Below, piece after piece: positions 7,307 to 14,182 of a DNA stretch of 14,648 nucleotides. A program made the position numbers and the translations under genes. The number at the start of each line of letters is the position of its first letter. The first letter of the stretch is position 1. Under the pieces are notes generated by a model that was not told where the DNA came from, searched no databases, and saw only the letters and a program-made list of their open reading frames with translations. This DNA comes from DATFRX01 sp035630615. GTDB taxonomy: Bacteria > Actinomycetota > Actinomycetes > Propionibacteriales > Nocardioidaceae. Location: the NCBI GenBank assembly GCA_035630615.1, contig DASQKI010000048.1, forward strand, positions 1 to 14,648, given 5' to 3'.

Positions 7307-7702
7307 TCAGCGGGCGGCGGCGAGCTCTTCTTGGGAGCGCAGGACACAGAACTCGTTGCCCTCCGGGTCGGCGAATACGACCCATCCGCTGCCGCTCTCG
7401 GCGTCGCGATGGTCGGCGACCACCGTGGTGCCCAAACTGATCAACCGGTCGACTTCCTCGTCGCGACTGGACTCCCGGGGCCGCAGGTCGAGGTGCAGCC
7501 GGTTCTTGGCCTGCTTCTCGTCCGGCACCTCGATGAACAGGATCCGATGGCCGGTCTCCTGGTCCTGAATCAGGCACTCCTCGTGCCCAGGCAGGTTGGG
7601 GTCGTCCTCGATGTCGACGTACCCCAGCAGAGCTTTCCACCACTCCGACAGCGCGAAGGCGTTGCGGCAGTCAACAGACGTATGCGAGACGAAGCAGACC
7701 AT
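7307..7702 (-). CDS. VOC-superfamily (glyoxalase/dioxygenase-like) protein
   Basis: This 131-residue protein has the length of a single VOC unit made of two beta-alpha-beta-beta-beta modules. An early part contains H7 and EWWKALLGY, and a late part contains WVVFADPEGNEFCVL (~107-121), the typical closing strand of actinobacterial 'glyoxalase-like' proteins (Glyoxalase_6 type). H7, H70 (LHLDLRP) and E118 (GNEF) sit where metal ligands often occur. The substrate cannot be inferred; relatives include lyases, dioxygenases and resistance proteins. The ATG start at 7702 agrees with the fold's beginning. It is divergently placed from the small RHH-like ORF, only 35 bases away, and appears monocistronic. 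Confidence 0.85.
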   Translation of the reverse strand: MVCFVSHTSVDCRNAFALSEWWKALLGYVDIEDDPNLPGHEECLIQDQETGHRILFIEVPDEKQAKNRLHLDLRPRESSRDEEVDRLISLGTTVVADHRDAESGSGWVVFADPEGNEFCVLRSQEELAAAR

Positions 7703-7737
7703 GCGCCCATCGTCGCAGCCCCTGGTCGCGGTGCGAA

Positions 7738-7902
7738 GTGCCTTTCACTGGCGTCAAGGATCAGACGCATTATCTAGTGCCAGAGGCGCTCTGTGAACAG
7801 GCCAAGGCGGAGGCGGGCGAGCGCCACGAGAGCATCTCAGACGTCGTCCGCGAAGCGTTGGGGCGCTATGTCACGGCCGACGACGATGCGGGACCTCCCT
7901 GA
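7738..7902 (+). CDS. short ribbon-helix-helix antitoxin-like protein
   Basis: This 54-residue frame begins at GTG 7738 and stops at TGA 7900-7902. The product contains KDQTHYLVPEALCEQAKAEA, then GERHESISDVVREALGRYV. This is the strand-helix-helix layout of CopG/VapB-type RHH proteins: a short beta strand (THYLVP), helix 1 (EALCEQAKAEAGE), and helix 2 after SISDVV. The GTG at 7777 would lose the DNA-contacting strand, so 7738 is chosen, although no good ribosome binding site precedes it. No toxin-like partner follows before the endonuclease remnant, so this may be an orphan or a leftover. Confidence 0.55.
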   Translation: MPFTGVKDQTHYLVPEALCEQAKAEAGERHESISDVVREALGRYVTADDDAGPP

Positions 7903-8022
7903 CTCATCGCAGGACCGAGTTCGGCCTGTCTGTCTGTCTGGGGTGATGCTGGCCTAAGCGCCCGACTCGCGTCCAACCGGGACCAAGTGGGGCGCTATGG
8001 CTCGGTTGCCAGTCCTGCTCAG

Positions 8023-8397
8023 CTATTTCAACCCGACCGGAACGTCGCTAGGCGTGATGAGGTCTTGGTAGCGCGCCGCGATGTCTGGATTACGGCGAAG
8101 ACGTTGCTCGATCTCGATCGGAGTCCACCAGTCGATGTGGTGTGTCCCGCGCTTTCGGAACTTGTTCAGACGCTGAACGGCGAACCCGGATAGCTCGCTG
8201 GAAACGGCGAGAAGATATCCCTTTGCGTCATGAGCCTCAATCGTGTCGAGGATGTTCTGGACGTTGCCAGATCCAAGACTTTGTCCATCGCGGGTCGTCT
8301 TGCATTGCCCAACGAGGCGCAGGCGCTCCCAAGGAGACTCGTTCTTACGGAGGGTTGAAGATGATGAAGGAGCGTGGTGAGATCCCGGGACACGCGA
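8023..8397 (-). pseudogene. C-terminal remnant of a restriction endonuclease-like protein
   Basis: A minus-strand frame open from 8397 (just after an in-frame TGA at 8398-8400) to TAG at 8023-8025 has no plausible start codon, yet about 100 residues look strongly protein-like. It reads ERLRLVGQCKTTRDGQSLGS, then IEAHDAKGYLLAVSSELSGF, and ends HHIDWWTPIEIEQRLRRNPD followed by IAARYQDLI. QCK (Q305-303 DNA side, K at 8301-8299), followed by a GYLLAVSS strand, fits the Q/E-x-K half of a PD-(D/E)XK nuclease core, as in Mrr-like restriction endonucleases. The upstream Asp-bearing part and the rest of the protein are missing, so it is a 5'-deleted relic. The exact family needs a profile search. Confidence 0.65.
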
Positions 8398-8510
8398 TCA
8401 TCCTGCTCCGGACGGACTACGACCCCGAAGCGAACGGCTACCAGATGATTGGCTTGGTGGACCCGTCGAGACGTCGGAACGCTCTGCCGGTAGTGGCATC
8501 AGCGGGTCCA

Positions 8511-8831
8511 TCAGGCACCAACCGCCACGGTGAGAAGCCAAAGGGTTGGCATACCGGCGACGACGGCCAAGTAGGGGCGGCCGGTGTGCCGGACGGCGAT
8601 AACCGCGACGGCGACAGCGGCCAGCAGCGGAACCGCCTGCGTGATGTCGCTGCCGGCAGTGCTGGCGGCGATTCCGGTTGCGGCAAGCGCCGCGAACGCG
8701 GCCGGTGCCATGAAGGCCGAGGCTCGCTCCACCTTGTCGGGCAGCGTGATGCGCTCGGCCAGCAGCACCATGCTGATGCGGAACAAGTAGCTGCCGAGGC
8801 CTGCCAACGAGATCACGATCCACGCAGTCAT
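8511..8831 (-). CDS. azlD: AzlD-type small subunit of a branched-chain amino-acid exporter
   Basis: This 106-residue, very hydrophobic protein has about four membrane segments. It contains LAGLGSYLFRISMVLLAER near the N-terminus and RPYLAVVAGMPTLWLL near the C-terminus, as in AzlD (YgaH-like) proteins. Together with AzlC it forms a two-component exporter of the LIV-E type; the family is known from azaleucine resistance in Bacillus subtilis and valine export by YgaZH in E. coli. Its ATG (8831-8829) overlaps the azlC stop in an ATGA arrangement, so translation is coupled. Substrate is inferred from family only. Confidence 0.9.
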   Translation of the reverse strand: MTAWIVISLAGLGSYLFRISMVLLAERITLPDKVERASAFMAPAAFAALAATGIAASTAGSDITQAVPLLAAVAVAVIAVRHTGRPYLAVVAGMPTLWLLTVAVGA

Positions 8832-9550
8832 TGCGAGCCCTCCTTGACCTTAAGGGCGGCGCCGAGCCCCATGATGATGGCGAGCAGGATGCCGAGATGC
8901 AGCGGAGCCGCGAGTGCGATGACCGCGACGACAGCGGCGGTCATTGCCGCTCGCCGGGTTGCTCGGTCGCCCAGTCGGCCCACGACTTGGCCCACCATGT
9001 AGAGCGGAACGATCAGCTCGAGGCGAAGCGCCGACGGGAGCTGCGCACCAAGCGTTACGCCGACACCGATGGCGGCCAGCCACGCCAGCCATAAGACGAC
9101 AGCACCGCCCAGGTAGTAACGGTGGCCCAGGTCGCGCTGGTCGTGGCGCTGATAGCCGTCCATACCGACGACGAACGACGGATCGACGAGCAGATAGGCC
9201 GCGGTGATCCTCCACCAACGGGGCGTTCCGCGCCAGTAGGCGGCGATCGCTCCCGAATAGAGGACGAGCCGCAAGTTGATGATCAGGGCGGTCGCGACGA
9301 TGACGGCCGGAGCTGCCCCGTCGTCGAGCATCTCAATGGTCGCAATCTGAGCGCTGCCGGCGTAGATCGCCGGGCCGGTCAGCCATCCGGCAGCCGCCGG
9401 GATGTCCGCCCGCGCCGCGCTGACCCCGATCACAAGGCCGAACGGAACGATGCCGGCCAGCCACGGGACCATCGCCTGGGCGCCGGCAGCAAACAACCGG
9501 ACCATCGGGTCGCGGCGTTGCTGGGCCGCTAACGCGTAAGCCGTTTCCAT
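8828..9550 (-). CDS. azlC: AzlC-type large subunit of a branched-chain amino-acid exporter
   Basis: This 240-residue integral membrane protein starts at ATG 9550, which has a strong GAGGAGAG upstream; longer in-frame starts reach into the divergent promoter region and are unlikely. Family marks are VPFGLVIGVSAARADIPAAA and AIYAGSAQIATIEML in the N-terminal half, ALIINLRLVLYSGAIAAYW, and LLVDPSFVVGMDGY mid-protein, with more membrane segments to the end. The length fits AzlC/YgaZ. It overlaps azlD by 4 bp and is the first gene of a two-gene operon. It is divergent from the winged-helix/hydrolase regulator, which is the obvious candidate to control it. Confidence 0.92.
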   Translation of the reverse strand: METAYALAAQQRRDPMVRLFAAGAQAMVPWLAGIVPFGLVIGVSAARADIPAAAGWLTGPAIYAGSAQIATIEMLDDGAAPAVIVATALIINLRLVLYSGAIAAYWRGTPRWWRITAAYLLVDPSFVVGMDGYQRHDQRDLGHRYYLGGAVVLWLAWLAAIGVGVTLGAQLPSALRLELIVPLYMVGQVVGRLGDRATRRAAMTAAVVAVIALAAPLHLGILLAIIMGLGAALKVKEGSQ

Positions 9551-9595
9551 CGCTCTCCTCGGTGAGTGGTGCTCCGACGGCGCCGGGAGGACCTT

Positions 9596-9612
9596 CCCGG
9601 AAACCTTCCGGG
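9596..9612. promoter_or_regulatory. palindrome CCCGGAA-ACC-TTCCGGG in the azlC/regulator intergenic region
   Basis: Seven-base arms (9596-9602 and 9606-9612) with a 3-bp spacer lie 46 bases upstream of the azlC start. The same area carries three direct CCTTCC motifs (9592, 9604, 9614), spaced 12 and 10 bp. This kind of spacing suits OmpR-type winged helices. It is a candidate operator for the divergent regulator. Confidence 0.45.
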
Positions 9613-9623
9613 GCCTTCCCGCG

Positions 9624-9637
9624 GTCGTATTTACGAC
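9624..9637. promoter_or_regulatory. palindrome GTCGTA-TT-TACGAC
   Basis: A 6-bp inverted repeat with a 2-bp AT spacer, distinct in sequence from the neighbouring 9596-9612 palindrome. It lies between the divergent azlC and regulator genes, 130 bases before the chosen regulator start. It may be a second operator or part of a core promoter. Confidence 0.4.
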
Positions 9638-9767
9638 TCTGCTGGTGAGCACCGGTCCGTACTTGGAGGAGACGGGGAGGTCGGGTGGAGATCGGGTGGA
9701 CCCGCCGTCCGGTGGCACACTGCTGGTGTGGCTCCGTCTGCGCGGGACGCGGCCGCCTGGGAGTGTG

Positions 9768-11006
9768 ATGATCTTCGTCTTCGGCGACTGCGAACTCGAC
9801 CCCAGTCGGTTCGAGCTGCGGCGGAGCGGAGCGGTTCAGTCGGTCGAGCCTCAGGTGTTCGATGTGCTCGTGATGTTGCTCCGAGAGCGGCATCGCGTCA
9901 TGACAAGAGATGAGCTGCTGGACGCGGTGTGGGGCAGTCGGTTCGTCAGCGAGTCCACACTCACCAGCCGAGTGAAGGCCGCCCGCCGGGCCATCGGTGA
10001 CGACGGCGCGAGCCAGCGGCTCATCCGCACGGTCCGTGGCCGTGGCTACCAGTTCGTCGGCGAGGTGAGCACGACTGGCGCCGGGTCCCCCTCAGCCCCG
10101 TCGCGGCCAGAGCAGCGGATCAGGTTCTGCACGACTTCAGACGATGTTCGTCTCGCGTACGCCACCTCCGGCGACGGACCGCCATTGGTGAAGGCGGCGA
10201 ACTGGCTCAGCCACCTGGACTACGACGGGGAGAGCCCGGTCTGGCGACACTGGATGGTCGAGCTGTCCCGCCGGTTCCGACTGGTCCGCTACGACGAGCG
10301 TGGCTGCGGGTTGTCGGACTGGGAGGTGCCACGGTTCTCCTTCGATGCCTGGGTCGATGACCTCGAAACGGTGGTGGACGCCGCCGGGCTCGACCGGTTC
10401 CCGCTCCTTGGCATCTCACAAGGCGCACCGGTCGCCATCGCCTTCGCAGTCCGGCATCCGGACCGGGTCAGTCGTCTCGTCCTCCTCGGTGGCTTCGCAG
10501 TCGGCCGGCGAAAGCGCGCCGCCACCAACGAAGAGCTCGATCTGGTGGAGGCCCGCATCGGCCTGACCCGGGTGGCGTGGGGACGACCGGACGCGACCTA
10601 CCGGCAGATGTTCGCCGCGCGTTTCATGCCCGAGGGCAGCCAGGAGGAATGGAAGATCTTCGACGAGCTCCAGCAGCGTTCCACGTCACCGGCGAACGCC
10701 TGGCGGTTCCTCAACGAATTCGCCGACATCGACGTCGCCGACCTAGCACCGAAGGTCACCGCTCCCACACTCGTCCTGTGCTCGCGGCGGGAGCCAGACA
10801 ACATGTTCGAGCAGTCGCGCCGGCTAGCCGGCCTCATCCCGGACAGCAGGCTCGTTCCGCTGGACAGCGCCAATCACCTGCTGCCCGAGCGCGATCCCGC
10901 CTGGCGGCACTTCCTGGCCGAGGTCGATGCGTTCCTGCCTACCGCGGCCGCCGCGGGAGCCGATGATGCCGCAGTGGCGAGCGACGTCGAACGCCCCGAT
11001 ACATGA
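9768..11006 (+). CDS. OmpR-type winged-helix regulator fused to an alpha/beta hydrolase
   Basis: This 412-residue protein starts at ATG 9768, after GGGAG; a GTG at 9645 in frame would add 41 residues without fold character and lacks a binding site. Residues 1-~100 are a winged-helix DNA-binding domain: MIFVFGDCELDP, VEPQVFDVLVMLLRE, RDELLDAVWG, and the closing TVRGRGYQFVGEV. After a short linker, residues ~117-392 form an alpha/beta hydrolase: RLVRYDERGCGLSD, nucleophile elbow GISQG with S217, D344 and H370 (SANHLLPERDP). The triad looks intact. It is presumably a cytoplasmic one-component regulator whose hydrolase domain binds, and perhaps cleaves, the signal. Divergent azlCD is its likely target. 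The substrate is unknown. Confidence 0.9.
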   Translation: MIFVFGDCELDPSRFELRRSGAVQSVEPQVFDVLVMLLRERHRVMTRDELLDAVWGSRFVSESTLTSRVKAARRAIGDDGASQRLIRTVRGRGYQFVGEVSTTGAGSPSAPSRPEQRIRFCTTSDDVRLAYATSGDGPPLVKAANWLSHLDYDGESPVWRHWMVELSRRFRLVRYDERGCGLSDWEVPRFSFDAWVDDLETVVDAAGLDRFPLLGISQGAPVAIAFAVRHPDRVSRLVLLGGFAVGRRKRAATNEELDLVEARIGLTRVAWGRPDATYRQMFAARFMPEGSQEEWKIFDELQQRSTSPANAWRFLNEFADIDVADLAPKVTAPTLVLCSRREPDNMFEQSRRLAGLIPDSRLVPLDSANHLLPERDPAWRHFLAEVDAFLPTAAAAGADDAAVASDVERPDT

Positions 11007-11255
11007 CGGTCAGACCCCCAGGCTGAACTGCTGCATATTCACTCCCAAAAACGTCAGGCCCCGCGCTCAGACTCCCATCGATATCCGAGTCGACGGGCTC
11101 GTTCGCACAGTACGGCACACCCGATACACCACCTCGGACGTGACACCCGGGCCGCCGCTGCGCACTCGCGTCGGCCACACACCACCGCCCATAGCGCGAT
11201 CTGCACGGTGCGCCCGCGTGGCGGTTTGGCGGAAGGCCCATGGGCGGAGCGCGGT

Positions 11256-11723
11256 TCAGGACTCCCCTCCGACGTCGATCTGGAAGGCCTCGTACACCAG
11301 GTCTGAGCCGCGCTGGCGATGGCGCACGAGTGTTCCGAGAAGTTCCGTGCCAAGGTCACGAACGCTGTCCACATCCTGATTGGCTGTCGGGGTGCTCACC
11401 TGATGCAGCACGTCGTCGAGCAGACGTGTCATCACGGCGTGTTCGCGGGTGAGGCGAGCGACGGCACCGGACAGTCGTGGCGCCGTCTGGAGGAGCTCGT
11501 GGTACAACCCGTCGGATCCTTCGGTGATGGCGATGTGCTCACGGAAATCGGCGGAGAGCTCGACCAGGGCCACGTGAACGCGTTCAGTCCAGCGTGCCTG
11601 ACCTTCAGGCGCTGGGCTGGCCAAGGCGAGTTCCAGCGCGCTCATCGACTCGCGTAGCTCGGAGCGGCGCCGCCGCAGCGCTTCCACGAATGCCTGCTTC
11701 GGCCTGGCCGGGCTCGGTTCCAT
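11256..11723 (-). CDS. hemerythrin-like (HHE-type) helical protein
   Basis: This 155-residue, almost all-helical protein has histidines spaced like a hemerythrin four-helix bundle: H50, H63 (FREHIAITEG), H75 and H95 (LTREHAVM), with H135 (LVRHRQRG) near the end. The C-terminal DLVYEAFQIDVGG matches the closing motif of actinobacterial hemerythrin-domain proteins. Where canonical members have H-x3-E pairs for a di-iron site, some glutamates are absent (RHRQR instead of an HE pattern), so the metal site may be altered. The usual role is oxygen, NO or redox sensing in the cytoplasm; none is shown here. The start ATG 11723 has GGAGAGAT 5-12 bases upstream. Transcribed alone. Confidence 0.7.
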   Translation of the reverse strand: MEPSPARPKQAFVEALRRRRSELRESMSALELALASPAPEGQARWTERVHVALVELSADFREHIAITEGSDGLYHELLQTAPRLSGAVARLTREHAVMTRLLDDVLHQVSTPTANQDVDSVRDLGTELLGTLVRHRQRGSDLVYEAFQIDVGGES

Positions 11724-12390
11724 CGGTATCTCTCCATGGCGGCAGTGCTGGTGCCTTACGCGCCGTCTCGGCTAGAACATAGGACTGCTCCTCGGCGTCG
11801 AGGGTACGGATGCGACACCCACGCCGGAAAGATGTTGGCGTGGCCCGGCTGCACTCGGCGAGCTGACCGAGACTGTCCGGCAGATCCGTGGAATGAAACG
11901 GACTCCGAGACGCCGGCCACCCGCTCTTCTTTCGCGGCGACTTCGGATCCCGCCCTACTGGTGACGTTCGGCCGTGCTGCACAGGGCGCCGCTGGTGGAT
12001 GATGGCGCCACCTCCTAGGCGGCCTCGCCGAGTACGCCAACAACGAGTTCGGGTGCCGACAACGAGGATGAGTGACCGGCTCATCCTGCCCGCATGAGCG
12101 GCGTCCTTAGGATGGCGTCGTCAGTGAGCCCGCAACTTTCGACTTGCGTTCGGCCGTTTTACGCTCAGTTCGTTGGTTTGCACAGCGTTGAGCGCCAATC
12201 TGTCTTACAAGCAGGTGCTCACAGGTTCGATTTCTGTTGCGGTCGCCGAGGCGCGTCTGAGCTAGGAACCGGTGCAGGCTGGGGACTGTGCGCCGTGATC
12301 GTGGTCGAGCCGGTGTCGGGTGATCCGGCGTCGTACGCGGGGTCAGACGAGTCCGAGTGGGATTTGCGCTGAGCTAGCGGCGGGCAAGCC
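11724..12390. other. gene-poor stretch with a tRNA-like relic
   Basis: Several open frames cross this region on both strands, but none has recognisable motifs or a good start. It contains one TGGAATGA motif in the 13-mer ATCCGTGGAATGA (11884-11896, shared with 6914-6926) and the tRNA-Val-like sequence at about 12152-12245. The metalloprotease gene reads into its right end. Confidence 0.5.
12152..12245 (+). pseudogene. tRNA-Val (UAC)-like relic with abnormal D arm
   Basis: From 12199 a tRNA 3' half folds well: anticodon stem TCTGT/GCAGG with loop CTTACAA (12204-12210, anticodon TAC), five variable bases, T arm ACAGG-TTCGATT-TCTGT (12221-12237), acceptor 3' strand TGCGGTC and discriminator G12245. 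GGCCGTT (12152-12158) can pair with the acceptor at six of seven positions, counting wobbles. The D region is wrong: GCTC/GAGC (12163-12166, 12190-12193) encloses 23 nt, and the spacers are 4 and 5 nt instead of 2 and 1. The invariant G53-C61 pair is G-T. It is more likely a relic or integration-site copy than a working tRNA. Confidence 0.4.
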
Positions 12391-13329
12391 CTAGGCGCGG
12401 AAGGCGTCCCACTGCGCGCTCGTGCGGCTGGCCTGGCCGGCCGTAAACCGGTTGAGGCATGGGTCATTGCCATAGCTCATGAAGTTGTGCACCGGGTCGC
12501 GACCCGATGCGGGGCAGGTGTCGAGTGTCGTGTCGCACAAGAAGATGTTGTCTCCGTTGTCTTGCTGCGGGGTGTCGGCGACGAAGTCGTTGGGTGTGCT
12601 GCAGCCGCCCTGGAAGGTGTGGAGCAGGCCGAACCAGTGCCCTGCCTCGTGGGTGAGTGTGTCGCCTTGGTTGAACGGCGCCGCGCTGCCGCCGGGCAGG
12701 CTCTGGTTGAGGATCACGACGCCGTCCAGGTTGACCGGGCCGCCGGGGAAGGTGGCGTAGCCGAGGAGCCCACCGCTGAGAGAGGCGATGTAGACGTTCA
12801 GCACCCGCTTGGTGCCCTTGTGCAGGGCGTTCTTGGCTGGAGCGTCATCGGTGTCCGGATCCCAGTTCCACCAGTTGGTGTTGGCGGTCCGGATGATCTG
12901 GTTCGTCACGAACGAGAAGCGGGTGTCCGCACCGCCGGTCAGGCCAGCGTACGAGTCGTTCATGACCTTGAGTTGGCGCCGAATCTGAGAGTTGGAGACG
13001 CCGCCAGTGCCGTTGGTCTTGGTGATGATCTGCCAGTTGATCTTGACCGTCACGGGAGCGGGCGCGACGAGTGCCGCGTGGCGCGCCCGTGGGCTCATCG
13101 CTCGCAGCCGCTCGTTGAGGGCTCGGTTCATGGTGGCGGCCTGGGCCGGGGAGACGCTGTTGGGGTCAGATGCGGTGGCGCCCTTGACGAGCCTGGCATC
13201 TCCTTGCTGACAGGCCGCAGCGGTGCGTGCGTCGGGCGCGGGCACGGCGCTGGTCGGCGAGGTCACCAACGCCGCCGCGAAGGCGAGCGTGGTGGTTACG
13301 GCCAATCCGCCCAGAACGATTCGCTTCAT
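12391..13329 (-). CDS. secreted M43 (pappalysin-like) zinc metalloprotease
   Basis: This 312-residue precursor has a signal peptide (MKRIVLGGLAVTTTLAFAAA, cleavage near 28-30), a proregion of about 80 residues, and a metzincin catalytic domain. The zinc motif is HEAGHWFGLLH: H227, H231 and H237 bind zinc and E228 is the general base. The Met-turn NFMSYG has M284, followed by N-x-C typical of M43. Upstream segments such as GYATFPGG and LDGVVILNQSLPGG, and paired cysteines (C243, C265, C272, C291), also match secreted M43B proteases. The length is usual for bacterial members. It degrades extracellular protein; the specific target is unknown. The ATG at 13329 follows GGAGGGAG. Monocistronic. Confidence 0.92.
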   Translation of the reverse strand: MKRIVLGGLAVTTTLAFAAALVTSPTSAVPAPDARTAAACQQGDARLVKGATASDPNSVSPAQAATMNRALNERLRAMSPRARHAALVAPAPVTVKINWQIITKTNGTGGVSNSQIRRQLKVMNDSYAGLTGGADTRFSFVTNQIIRTANTNWWNWDPDTDDAPAKNALHKGTKRVLNVYIASLSGGLLGYATFPGGPVNLDGVVILNQSLPGGSAAPFNQGDTLTHEAGHWFGLLHTFQGGCSTPNDFVADTPQQDNGDNIFLCDTTLDTCPASGRDPVHNFMSYGNDPCLNRFTAGQASRTSAQWDAFRA

Positions 13330-13637
13330 TCAGAAACTCCCTCCGTGGACCGGCCGGGTCCGATGTCGTCGAGCGACCAGGGCCGCCGACCGCGGGGGTT
13401 GGCCGGACCTCGAAGTTGCTGCCCACCGGGCGATTGTTCGGCGTTGTCAACTTGTCAGCGGGCCTCTTGACGTTATCCGAGACCGAGGCCGCGGGTCATC
13501 GGCCATTGGTCCCGGGCGTGGGAGGCCAACAGACACGGCCCGGACGGTGGTCGCCGAGTCTTGGGCGCAAGCCGGTCGGTTACACGGGGTCCATAGTCGA
13601 GTAGACGGGCCTACTCCCAATGCGGCGGCGAATGGTT
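13330..13637. other. intergenic region upstream of the metalloprotease gene
   Basis: No coding frame with recognisable features. On the minus strand, upstream of the protease gene, there is TTGACA (about 13449-13444) without a clear -10 at the right spacing, and two TTGTCA words 8-9 bp apart (near 13443-13459). The protease promoter must lie here, but I cannot place it. Confidence 0.4.
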
Positions 13638-14144
13638 TCAGAGCCATCCCAGCCAGATCATCACTTCGCGGGCGACGGTTCCGACCGGGCGGTCGTTGTT
13701 GACCACGAGGTCCTCGAGACCGGTGCCTTCCTCGACGGCGATCGACGCCGCCGCATCGCGCAGGTCGTCACCTCTTCCGCTGGTGACATCACTCGACAGC
13801 CGACGCTCGATTTCGGGCCAGGGCACCGATAGGCGGACCACCCGCAGTGGCACCCCCAGCGCCTGCCGGACGCTGCGCAGGGCGCTGATGTCACGGACGA
13901 AGTAGGCCACCACGAAGACGCCGATGCCGGCCTCGCGGTAGTGCGGGGCAACCGCAGCCAGGTTTCGCAACATCATGCGATACCCCATCGCGTGGTCACC
14001 GACCCAGCCCAGGTAGTCGAGATCGAGCAGGGCATACCGCTGGTCACGCTGTTCCAGCAGGTAGGTGATCTGGGCGGCCACCGCGCTCTTTCCCGAGCCG
14101 TACACCCCCGTGATCAAGACGCCCTCGGCGCCACGCTCAGGCAC
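13638..14144 (-). CDS. small P-loop NTPase, nucleotide-kinase-like
   Basis: This 168-residue protein starts at GTG 14144. The Walker A motif GVYGSGKS (13-20) follows the first strand (EGVLIT), and YALLDLDYLGW with D41 and D43 sits where small kinases (adenylylsulfate, gluconate, shikimate types) have their substrate-side Asp. A late SGRGDDLRDA part may form the lid, and VVNNDRPV matches the final strand of such kinases (V-x-N-x-x-R/P). So it is probably a cytoplasmic phosphotransferase of unknown substrate; similar proteins are annotated only as AAA or hypothetical. The start has no strong ribosome binding site. It lies just beside the truncated IS110 gene, whose insertion or deletion joint is within about 40 bases of this start. 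Confidence 0.7.
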   Translation of the reverse strand: MPERGAEGVLITGVYGSGKSAVAAQITYLLEQRDQRYALLDLDYLGWVGDHAMGYRMMLRNLAAVAPHYREAGIGVFVVAYFVRDISALRSVRQALGVPLRVVRLSVPWPEIERRLSSDVTSGRGDDLRDAAASIAVEEGTGLEDLVVNNDRPVGTVAREVMIWLGWL

Positions 14145-14182
14145 AAGCCAAGCCTAGGACGCGCGCCGCACCCCGCGCACCC

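Noticed and set aside
7931..7942. Short CTGT tetranucleotide run
   Set aside because: Only about three units in a non-coding spacer; too short to infer a function.
7859..7999. 12-nt direct repeat TGGGGCGCTATG at 7859 and 7988
   Set aside because: Short, GC-rich and partly coding in one copy; no wider similarity around it.
11605..12084. 159-residue minus-strand frame upstream of the hemerythrin-like gene
   Set aside because: Overlaps the hemerythrin gene in another frame and has no domain-like pattern.
12094..12372. 92-residue plus-strand frame
   Set aside because: It runs through the tRNA-Val-like sequence, has no recognisable motif and no good start; probably not a gene.
12487..13470. 327-residue plus-strand open frame
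   Set aside because: Antisense to the M43 protease, which has a signal peptide, HExxH motif and a good ribosome binding site.
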